Shown here: piece after piece, positions 1 through 5,642 of the stretch
Position numbering within the stretch: the first letter of the stretch is position 1
How the letters are laid out: every line of letters begins with the position of its first letter
Assembly (NCBI GenBank): GCA_004211235.1
Contig: SEEY01000288.1
Location: forward strand, 1-5,708
Direction of reading: 5' to 3'
From: Rubrivivax sp.
GTDB lineage: Bacteria > Pseudomonadota > Gammaproteobacteria > Burkholderiales > Burkholderiaceae
Length of the DNA stretch: 5,708 nt
Program-made: the position numbers and the translations under genes
The notes under the pieces: generated by a model
Told to the model about the DNA's origin: nothing
The model's database searches: none
The model's input: the letters and a program-made list of their open reading frames with translations, nothing else

Positions 1-1048
1 CCTCCTGGCCCGGGCCCGCCAGCCAGCCGTTCACGCCGCTGCGGATCAGTTCGCCGGCAGCCGCGCTCTCGAAGGCCACGACCGCGCAGCCGCTGGCCAT
101 TGCCTCGGTCGTCACATTGCCGAAGGTCTCGGTCAGGCTGGCGAACAGGAACAGGTCCAGCCCCGCGTAATGCGCCGCCAGGTCGTCGCCGCTGCGCTGG
201 CCGGCGAAGACGGCGCCCGGCACGCGCGCCGCGAGCTCGGCCCGCATCGGCCCGTCGCCGACGAACACCAGCCGTGCACGCGGCTGAGTGGCCTTGACGG
301 CTTCATGGGCGGCGAGCACCACGCCGAGGTTCTTCTCGGGCGCGAGCCGGCCCACGTAGCCCATGACGAGGTCGCCCGGCCCGGCACCCCAGCTCTCGCG
401 CATCGCGGCGCTGCGGCGCGAGGGGTCGAAGCGCTGCGCATCCACGCCACGGCCCACCACGCTGAGCCGCTCGAAGCCCCGGTCGGAGAGCAGCGCACGC
501 AGCGCCTCGGTCGGCACCATCGTCGCGCCGCAGCGGTTATGGAACTTGCGCAGATAGCCCATGATGGGCTTGGACAGCAGGCCCAGCCGGTAGTGCCTGC
601 CGTAGGCGTGGAAGTTGGTGCGGTAGTCGGATGTGACCGGCAGCGCCAGGTGTTGCGCAGCTTGCAGCGCCGACCAGCCGAGCGGCCCTTCCGTTGCGAT
701 GTGCACGACGTCGGGCCGCTTCAGCGACCACAGCTTGACCAAGGCTCGCTTGCTCGGCACACCCATGCGCAGGTTGGGGTAGAGCGGCACCGGCAGGCCC
801 TTGGTGAGCACCTCATCCACCATCGGGTTGCCGCTCGATGGCGGCGTCAGCGCGGCGGCCTGGCGCGGGCGGATCAGCTGCACGTCATGGTTGCGGCGGT
901 TCAGCCCGTCGACGACACGGGCCATCGACATCGCGACGCCGTTGACCTCCGGCGGGTAGGTCTCGGTCACCACCGCGAGCCGGCGCGAATGGCGCGGCGC
1001 GGGCAGGTCGCAGACCAGGATGTCGTCGGCATCGAGTGGGGTTTTCAT
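1..1048 (-). CDS. GT4-family glycosyltransferase, probable lipid glycosyltransferase (Agt/MgtA-like), 3' end cut by window edge
   Basis: Retaining GT-B glycosyltransferase that probably moves a sugar from a nucleotide-sugar donor to a lipid at the inner face of the cytoplasmic membrane. I translated 349 codons from the ATG at 1048; the C-terminus lies outside the window. The N-terminal acceptor domain opens with TETYPPEVNGV (residues 28-38), followed by HIATEGPLG (116-124) and SDYRTNFHAY (140-149). The donor domain has GRGVD (199-203), YVGRLAPEKNL (231-241), VGDGP (263-267) and the GT4 E-x7-E motif, E307 and E315. The frame has a stop at 1067-1069 and no other ATG before 1048, so the start is well fixed, yet no Shine-Dalgarno is visible. 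Known family: Agt and MgtA/PimB enzymes glycosylate diacylglycerol or related lipids; donor and acceptor here are inferred. It diverges from the operon at 1164. A PHO-box-like repeat lies 22 bases upstream. A mannosyltransferase acting on another lipid is the main alternative. Confidence 0.9.
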   Translation of the reverse strand, partial: MKTPLDADDILVCDLPAPRHSRRLAVVTETYPPEVNGVAMSMARVVDGLNRRNHDVQLIRPRQAAALTPPSSGNPMVDEVLTKGLPVPLYPNLRMGVPSKRALVKLWSLKRPDVVHIATEGPLGWSALQAAQHLALPVTSDYRTNFHAYGRHYRLGLLSKPIMGYLRKFHNRCGATMVPTEALRALLSDRGFERLSVVGRGVDAQRFDPSRRSAAMRESWGAGPGDLVMGYVGRLAPEKNLGVVLAAHEAVKATQPRARLVFVGDGPMRAELAARVPGAVFAGQRSGDDLAAHYAGLDLFLFASLTETFGNVTTEAMASGCAVVAFESAAAGELIRSGVNGWLAGPGQE

Positions 1049-1070
1049 GCGCGCATGGTCAGCAGTTCAT

Positions 1071-1088
1071 GCAACAGAACGATGACAG
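1071..1088 (-). promoter_or_regulatory. Candidate PHO box upstream of the glycosyltransferase
   Basis: Read on the minus strand, the site is CTGTCAT-CGTT-CTGTTGC: two direct heptamers 11 bases apart, the spacing of a PhoB box. The first half matches the consensus CTGTCAT at 7 of 7 positions and the second at 4 of 7, keeping CTGT. It ends 22 bases before the glycosyltransferase ATG. The position is short: a -10 element and a usual leader would barely fit, and I see no good -10. CTGTCA occurs elsewhere in the window by chance, so this is a candidate only. Confidence 0.35.
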
Positions 1089-1152
1089 CGGCACCGTCAC
1101 GCGGATTTCACGCAGGCAGCCCACCATCCGCCCCGCTTGCCACTCAATCGAC

Positions 1153-1156
1153 GAGG
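1153..1156 (+). promoter_or_regulatory. Shine-Dalgarno that selects the GTG start at 1164
   Basis: GAGG lies 7 bases before GTG 1164 and is the clearest ribosome binding site in the window. It favours GTG 1164 over the in-frame TTG at 1137, which would add nine basic, poorly supported residues (MPLNRRGRD) and would place this site inside the coding sequence. Confidence 0.6.
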
Positions 1157-1163
1157 ACGGGAC

Positions 1164-1778
1164 GTGACCGAGTTCTTTCAAACCCTGAAGACGCAGCGCT
1201 GGGACGACCACCGCTACTACCACCACAGCCGCATCAACCAGAGCCTGCACCTCGTCAGCGCGCTGAGTTTCCTGGTCTCCTATGCGCTGCTGTTCGTGAA
1301 CCCGGCCTGGTCGGCGCTGCTGGCCTGGTGCGTGTCGATGACGACGCGTCAGGCGGGTCACTTCTTTTTCGAGCCGCGTGGCTACGACCACGTGAACCAG
1401 GCCACTGACGAGTACAAGGAAGAGATCAAGATCGGCTACAACATCCGCCGCAAGATCGTGCTGATGTCGGTGTGGGTGGCGCTGCCGCTGGTGCTGTGGT
1501 TTGCGCCGTCGCTGGGCGGCATGATCCAGCCGGCCGTGGGCCTGCAGGGCTTCATCGAGGACGTCGGCATGGCCTGGTTCTGCCTGGGCGTGACAGGCCT
1601 GGTGTTCCGCGTCGTACAGCTGTGGATCACGCAGAACCTGATGCAGGGCCTCGCCTGGGGCTTCAAGATCCTCACCGACCCCTTCCACGACGTGATGCTC
1701 TACTGGCAGGCGCCGCTCTACCTGCTGCGCGGCCAGCTCATCGATCCCATGGAGCACGTGGGCCGGCAGGCGCACTGA
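1164..1778 (+). CDS. Mpo1-like (DUF962/YGL010w family) integral membrane protein
   Basis: Protein of 204 residues with about four hydrophobic segments (near residues 29-45, 47-62, 98-114 and 134-150). The N-terminal half carries the two His motifs of the Mpo1 family: HHSRINQSLH (20-29), matching the H-H-x3-N-x3-H pattern of yeast Mpo1, and GHFFFE (65-70), matching its GHxxFE. Yeast Mpo1 is an iron-dependent dioxygenase that shortens 2-hydroxy fatty acids by one carbon (alpha-oxidation); His residues are thought to bind the metal. Whether the bacterial protein does this is inference. The second half, including DPFHDVMLYWQAP (172-184), is not one I recognise from Mpo1. It is the first gene of a three-gene operon, with its stop 4 bases before the aminotransferase ATG. 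The start is GTG 1164, supported by GAGG at 1153-1156. The alternative is a DUF962 protein with another fatty-acid or lipid role. Confidence 0.75.
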   Translation: MTEFFQTLKTQRWDDHRYYHHSRINQSLHLVSALSFLVSYALLFVNPAWSALLAWCVSMTTRQAGHFFFEPRGYDHVNQATDEYKEEIKIGYNIRRKIVLMSVWVALPLVLWFAPSLGGMIQPAVGLQGFIEDVGMAWFCLGVTGLVFRVVQLWITQNLMQGLAWGFKILTDPFHDVMLYWQAPLYLLRGQLIDPMEHVGRQAH

Positions 1779-1782
1779 GCTG

Positions 1783-3429
1783 ATGGACGAGACCTTCACT
1801 CTCTCCGCCTTGGCGCTGGGCCTGCTGGCACTGCTGCCGGCGGCCAAGCGGCGCATCGAGCTGTCGCGCGCCAAGCACCGCTCGCTGGCCGGCCACTCGC
1901 GCATGGCCAAGCGCCTGGCGCGCTGGGTGCCACGCTATGCCTATGACGAGTCGCAATTCTTCGTGGCGGATGGCGCCCCGTCCGATGTCGCGGCACGACG
2001 CAAGGCCGCGCTGCAGCGCCTGGGTGCCGAGTTCGACACGCGCTTCGCGAAGACGCTGGCCGCCACCGAACAGGCGCGCGACACCATCTCCGACCTGAAG
2101 TTCACCGGCCGTTACCGCGTGCCCTTCCAGTTCAGTCCGGTGCTGCGCGAACACCTCAAGGTGGGCGCCTTCCTGCAGGCAAGCGATGGCGTGCAGGTCG
2201 AGGACCTCGACGGCAACCGTTTCCACGATCTGACGGGCTCCTACGGCGTGAACGTGCTCGGCTACGACGCCTACAAAGAATGCATCGACGAGGCCGTCGC
2301 CGCGGCGCGGGAGCTCGGCCCCGTGCTCGGCGCCTATCACCCGGGCGTGTTGGACGTGCTGTCACGCTTGAAAGCCATCTCCGGGCAGGAAGAGGTGAGC
2401 TTCCACATGTCCGGCACCGAGGCCGTCATGCAGGCCGTGCGGTTGGCCCGTTATCACACGAAGAGAAAACGCCTGGTGCGCTTTGCCGGCGCGTACCACG
2501 GCTGGTGGGAGGATGTGCAGCCGGGGCCTGGCAACCCGCTGCCGCCGCGCGAGACCTTCACGCTGCAGGACATGGCCGAGCGCTCGCTGAAAGTGCTGGC
2601 CACGCGGCGTGACATCGCCTGCGTGCTGGTGAATCCGCTCCAGGCGCTGCACCCGAACGTCAGCGCCCCGGGCGATTCCGGCCTCATCGACGGCAGCCGC
2701 CGAGCCGCCTACGACCGTGAGGCCTACACCGCGTGGCTGAAGAAGCTGCGCGAGGTTTGCACGGCGCGCGGCATCGTGCTGATCTTCGACGAGGTGTTCG
2801 TCGGCTTTCGACTGGCGCCGGGCGGCGCGCAGCAGTACTTCGGCGTCAAGGCCGATCTCGTCACCTACGGCAAGACGCTGGGTGGCGGGCTGCCGGTCGG
2901 CGTCGTCTGTGGCAGCCGCGCGCTGATGACACGCTATCGCGAGGACCGGCCGGCAGACATCTGCTTTGCACGCGGCACCTTCAACGCGCACCCGTATGTT
3001 GTCGCGGCAATGGCAGCTTTCCTGCGGCGCATCGAGCGGACGGAAGTGCGTGCCTTGTACGACAGCCTCGACGAGCGCTGGAACGCCCGCTGTGAGCAGT
3101 TCAACGCCCGGTTGCGGGCGGCCGGGGCGCCGGTGCGGATGGCCAATCTCTCGACGATCTGGACGGTGGTGTACGACCAGCCCGGCCGCTACCACTGGAT
3201 GCTGCAGTTCTACCTGCGCAAGCACGGCCTGGCCTTGAGCTGGGTCGGCACGGGCCGGTTGATCTTCAGCCTGAACTACGGCGACGCCGAGTTCGCCGAG
3301 GTTGTGGATAGATTCGTCGCGGCCTGCGAAGAGATGCGAGCCGACGGCTGGTGGTGGACGGCGCCCGAACTCACCGCCAAGGCCATCCGCCGCAGCGTGT
3401 TTCGCGAGATGCTGGGGCAGAAGTTCTGA
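1783..3429 (+). CDS. Class III PLP-dependent aminotransferase, glutamate-1-semialdehyde-aminomutase/PKS-AMT-like, N-terminally membrane-anchored
   Basis: Fold-type I PLP enzyme of 548 residues, expected to move an amino group to a keto or aldehyde carbon; the substrate is unknown. Residues 5-20 are hydrophobic and followed by AAKRRIELSRAKHR, which suggests a membrane anchor with the body in the cytoplasm. Residues 28-130 are an extension absent from the roughly 430-residue soluble aminomutases. The catalytic part shows SGTEA (210-214), the PLP-stacking Y238-H239-G240, FDEV with the pyridine-binding D336, and YGK with the Schiff-base lysine K364 inside YGKTLGGGLPVG. GFRLAPGGAQQYFGVKADL (341-359) resembles the amination domains of hybrid polyketide/peptide synthases more than true HemL. 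The usual Glu of the 'VEP' motif is Asn (N284). It is translationally coupled to both neighbours: ATG 4 bases after the previous stop, and its own TGA overlaps the next ATG. GGCAGG at 1765-1770 is a weak ribosome site. Confidence 0.88.
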   Translation: MDETFTLSALALGLLALLPAAKRRIELSRAKHRSLAGHSRMAKRLARWVPRYAYDESQFFVADGAPSDVAARRKAALQRLGAEFDTRFAKTLAATEQARDTISDLKFTGRYRVPFQFSPVLREHLKVGAFLQASDGVQVEDLDGNRFHDLTGSYGVNVLGYDAYKECIDEAVAAARELGPVLGAYHPGVLDVLSRLKAISGQEEVSFHMSGTEAVMQAVRLARYHTKRKRLVRFAGAYHGWWEDVQPGPGNPLPPRETFTLQDMAERSLKVLATRRDIACVLVNPLQALHPNVSAPGDSGLIDGSRRAAYDREAYTAWLKKLREVCTARGIVLIFDEVFVGFRLAPGGAQQYFGVKADLVTYGKTLGGGLPVGVVCGSRALMTRYREDRPADICFARGTFNAHPYVVAAMAAFLRRIERTEVRALYDSLDERWNARCEQFNARLRAAGAPVRMANLSTIWTVVYDQPGRYHWMLQFYLRKHGLALSWVGTGRLIFSLNYGDAEFAEVVDRFVAACEEMRADGWWWTAPELTAKAIRRSVFREMLGQKF

Positions 3430-4346
3430 TGGTCAAACACGCCGGCTCGCAGCCGCTCGACGGCAACGTTACGGAGGCGCGCCCTGCTCGAACCGGCTGG
3501 TTCAAGCGCCTCATGGCGCAGGAGGATCTGAACTTCCTGCTGACCAACCGAGTGCCACGCATCGCGCTGACACGGCTGATGGGGCGCTTCTCGCGCATCG
3601 AGAGTCCTCGGCTGACCCGGCTGACGATCTACCTCTGGCGCTGGTTCGTGCCGCTCGATCTCAGCGACGCAAGGCAGACGAGTTTCCGTTCGCTCAAGGA
3701 CTGCTTCACACGGGAGCTGAAGCCGGGCTCGCGCGTGTTCGATGCCCGGCCAGAGGTTCTTGCCAGCCCGAGTGACGCCATCGTCGGCGCCACGGGCATC
3801 GTGCAGCGGGGCCAGGTCTATCAAGCCAAGGGCTTCCCGTATGCCACCGCCGAGCTCTTCGGGCCGACACAGGACGCCAGCGTCTTCGAAGGCGGACGCT
3901 TCGTCACGCTGCGGCTGACCTCGTCGATGTACCACCGCTTCCATGCGCCGGCCGACGGCACGGTGGAGCACGTGACCTATCTCAGCGGCGACACCTGGAA
4001 CGTGAACCCGGTGGCGCTGAAGCGCGTGGAACGGCTCTTCTGCCGCAACGAACGCGCCGTGGTGCGCATGACACTGGCCAGCGGCCATCCCATCGCCCTG
4101 GTCCCGGTGGCGGCCATCCTCGTCGCGAGCATCCGCCTGCATTTCCTCGACGTCCTGCTGCATCTCGGACACCAGGGCGCCCACGAGATGCCGTGCACGG
4201 CGGCTCAACTGAAGGGCCAGGAGATGGGCTGGTTCGAGCACGGTTCGACGATCATCGTCTTCGTGCCGGCCGGTTTCGAGCCGGCGCCGGGGATTGAGCC
4301 CGGCGTGCAGATCCGCGCCGGTCAGGCGCTGCTCAGGCTGAGCTGA
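3429..4346 (+). CDS. psd: Phosphatidylserine decarboxylase (pyruvoyl-dependent) family protein
   Basis: Probably decarboxylates phosphatidylserine to phosphatidylethanolamine at the inner membrane. The 305-residue length is usual for bacterial Psd proenzymes. The family triad is visible: D116 in SPSDAIVG (113-120), H172 in YHRFHAP (168-174, with H169 also conserved), and S273 in HGST (271-274). Cleavage between G272 and S273 would release a small alpha chain whose N-terminus becomes the pyruvoyl group. Two sites differ from the E. coli form: HGST instead of LGST, and LTSSMYHR where LSPRDYHR is usual. The start is ATG 3429, which shares its A with the upstream TGA, after a weak G-rich site at 3414-3417; the reading frame is open further upstream but without a better start. 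As the last operon gene it converges on the phosphoesterase with a 14-base overlap. It may be a second psd copy in the genome and could act on a modified serine lipid. Confidence 0.9.
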   Translation: MVKHAGSQPLDGNVTEARPARTGWFKRLMAQEDLNFLLTNRVPRIALTRLMGRFSRIESPRLTRLTIYLWRWFVPLDLSDARQTSFRSLKDCFTRELKPGSRVFDARPEVLASPSDAIVGATGIVQRGQVYQAKGFPYATAELFGPTQDASVFEGGRFVTLRLTSSMYHRFHAPADGTVEHVTYLSGDTWNVNPVALKRVERLFCRNERAVVRMTLASGHPIALVPVAAILVASIRLHFLDVLLHLGHQGAHEMPCTAAQLKGQEMGWFEHGSTIIVFVPAGFEPAPGIEPGVQIRAGQALLRLS

Positions 4347-5235
4347 CAGCCTCCCCCGACGGCGCCTTCGCAGCTGCTGGCACTGGCAGGGAGGTTGCCG
4401 GCGCTGACTTGGCCGCCGGCAGCATGCCCGGCAGCGCCGCCTCATCGCCGCGGTCGATGATTTCCAGACGGCCGTCGAAATGCTCGACCAGCGCGGTCAG
4501 GCTTTCCACCCAGTCGCCGTCGTTGCAGTACAGGATGCCGTCGATCTCGCGAATCTCCGCATGATGGATGTGGCCGCAAACCACGCCGTGCGCGCCGCGC
4601 TTCTTCGCCTCGCGTGCGACGGCGTTCTCGAACTCGTTGATGTAGCTGACCGCACGCTTGACCTTGTGCTTCAGGTAGCGCGACAGGCTCCAGTACGGCA
4701 GCCCGCACTTGGCACGGATGCGGTTGAATCCACGGTTGGCCTTGAGCGTGAATTCGTAAGCCAGGTCGCCCGCGATGGCCAGCCAGCGCGCGCATTGAAT
4801 GACGCCGTCGTACAGGTCGCCATGCGTGATCCACAACTTTTTTCCGTCGGCCGTCACGTGCATGGCCTCTTCCAGCACATCCACGCCGCCGAAGTTGTGC
4901 GTCAGGTACTTGCGGGCGAACTCGTCGTGGTTGCCCGGGATAAAAACGACGCGCGTCCCTTTGCGCGCCTTGCGCAGCAGTTTCTGGACGACGTCGTTGT
5001 GGGACTGTGGCCAGTACCAGCTCCGGCGCAATTGCCAGCCATCGATGATGTCGCCGACAAGGTAAAGGGTTTCGCAGTCGACGTCCCTGAGGAAGTCGAG
5101 CAGCGCCTTGGCCTGGCAACCCGGCGTGCCGAGGTGCAGGTCGGAGATCCACACGGTTCGCACCGAAAGCGTGGGCGTGTCGGTTGCAGCGGAATCTTGC
5201 GGCGTCGGCATGGGGGCATGCTGCCCGGACGTCAT
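4333..5235 (-). CDS. Calcineurin-like metallophosphoesterase, PlcP-like phospholipase C (commonly annotated UDP-2,3-diacylglucosamine diphosphatase)
   Basis: Dimetal phosphoesterase of 300 residues. Metal-binding motifs run in order: SDLHLG (D32, H34), GDIIDGW (D62, D65), GNHDE (N102, H103), THGD (H138) and CGHIHH (H222, H224), followed by NDGDWVES (238-245). Automatic annotation would say LpxH, but true LpxH has GNRD and GDLFEAW where this has GNHD and GDIIDGW. RSWYWPQSHNDVVQKLL (71-87) and YWSLSRYLKHKVK (181-193) read like the PlcP group, which hydrolyses phospholipids to diacylglycerol during phosphate starvation in rhizobia and marine bacteria. The PlcP assignment is from memory of motifs. 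Residues 1-23 and the Ala/Pro-rich tail from about 265 look disordered. ATG 5235 is the longest start and ATG 5211 (MPTPQDS) is equally possible; neither has a clear Shine-Dalgarno. The 3' end overlaps psd by 14 bases. I found no PHO box directly upstream. Confidence 0.88.
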   Translation of the reverse strand: MTSGQHAPMPTPQDSAATDTPTLSVRTVWISDLHLGTPGCQAKALLDFLRDVDCETLYLVGDIIDGWQLRRSWYWPQSHNDVVQKLLRKARKGTRVVFIPGNHDEFARKYLTHNFGGVDVLEEAMHVTADGKKLWITHGDLYDGVIQCARWLAIAGDLAYEFTLKANRGFNRIRAKCGLPYWSLSRYLKHKVKRAVSYINEFENAVAREAKKRGAHGVVCGHIHHAEIREIDGILYCNDGDWVESLTALVEHFDGRLEIIDRGDEAALPGMLPAAKSAPATSLPVPAAAKAPSGEAVSSA

Positions 5236-5589
5236 GACGGGGCCGTGAATCTCTGGGGCGACTCGCCGACGGCTACAGCGTTTCGAGATGCCGACTACGG
5301 CGCTTCAGGCGAGGGCTGGCGGCCAGCGGGAAGCGGGAAGCCGGGAGCCGGGAGCGGGGAGCGGGGAGGCGACTTTCAACAGGCCACTTGCCGCCATCGA
5401 TTGCGTTGGCTCGAGGCTGACGCCGAGGGACGTGGCTTGGGTGCCGTTAACTGTCAGTCCCTTACCCCAAACGTCCGGTCATCTTGCGAGGTGGCGCTAA
5501 AGAAGCAGCTACGCTGGAACCTACTTGAGCCATGCGCGTATAGCTTGACCGATACGTAATTCCACACTGACTGGCAAGTGCGATTTCCC
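5236..5589. other. Intergenic stretch without a credible gene, upstream of the phosphoesterase
   Basis: These 354 bases separate the phosphoesterase start from the rRNA terminator. They hold the G-rich heptamer repeat at 5325-5366 and, from about 5440, a less GC-rich tract. Short reading frames here have no recognisable motif and no convincing ribosome site. The promoter of the phosphoesterase should lie here on the minus strand, but the best pair I find, TTGCCA at 5579-5574 with TATCGG 17 bases on, matches the -10 consensus at only three positions, so I do not call it. Confidence 0.6.
5325..5366 (+). repeat. Six tandem AGCSGGR heptamers, G-quadruplex-like
   Basis: Six imperfect 7-base units occur in a row: AGCGGGA twice, AGCCGGG twice and AGCGGGG twice. 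They give six runs of three or four G on the plus strand separated by 3 to 5 bases, which fits the canonical G-quadruplex pattern (four or more G-runs with loops of 1-7). The repeat lies 90 bases upstream of the phosphoesterase start, with the G-rich strand as the template for that gene. Confidence 0.8.
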
Positions 5590-5628
5590 AAAAGCAAAAC
5601 CCCCACCATCTTTGGAATGGTGGGGGTT
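5590..5628 (-). terminator. Intrinsic terminator of the rRNA operon
   Basis: A perfect 12-base-pair stem (5598-5609 with 5617-5628, including CCCCCACCAT/ATGGTGGGGG) closes a 7-base loop. Read on the minus strand it is followed by TTGCTTTT, giving the T-rich tail; two T-run segments are broken by GC. It starts about 15 bases after the 5S 3' end, so it ends the rRNA transcript and insulates the phosphoesterase downstream. On the plus strand the stem is followed by GGCTTTAATAAC, a weak tail, so bidirectional use is possible but less likely. Confidence 0.9.
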
Positions 5629-5642
5629 GGCTTTAATAACTA

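Noticed and set aside
1046..1057. Perfect 12-base palindrome as an operator
   Set aside because: About one such palindrome is expected by chance in a window this size. It also overlaps a start codon, so it is mentioned only as context, not annotated as an operator.
1137..1163. TTG start nine codons upstream for the Mpo1-like gene
   Set aside because: TTG is rare, no ribosome site precedes it, and the GAGG at 1153-1156 is well placed for GTG 1164.
170..1408. 412-codon plus-strand open frame
   Set aside because: It lies antisense to the glycosyltransferase and runs into the Mpo1-like gene. Its composition is the His/Arg/Gln/Ala-rich pattern of a GC-rich shadow frame, with no motif.
1059..1910. 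283-codon minus-strand open frame
   Set aside because: It covers the Mpo1-like gene on the opposite strand, is rich in His, Gln, Arg and Val without motifs, and is explained by third-position GC bias.
3351..3428. GTG-initiated 26-residue N-terminal extension of psd
   Set aside because: It would lie entirely inside the aminotransferase coding sequence; the ATG at 3429 gives the usual Psd length and a typical stop/start overlap.
3276..4445. 389-codon minus-strand open frame
   Set aside because: It is antisense to psd, whose catalytic motifs are intact; the translation is Arg/His/Ala-rich with no domain.
5445..5451. GTTAACT resembling an integron attC core
   Set aside because: There is no partner core at attC distance with the needed pairing and no integrase in view; a 7-base match is expected by chance.
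5451..5457. CTGTCAG as a second PHO half-site
   Set aside because: No second half occurs 11 bases before or after it, and it points away from the phosphoesterase gene.
4480..5559. 359-codon plus-strand open frame
   Set aside because: It is mostly antisense to the phosphoesterase, whose metal motifs are clear. The part beyond 5235 reads through the G-rich repeat and shows no family signature.
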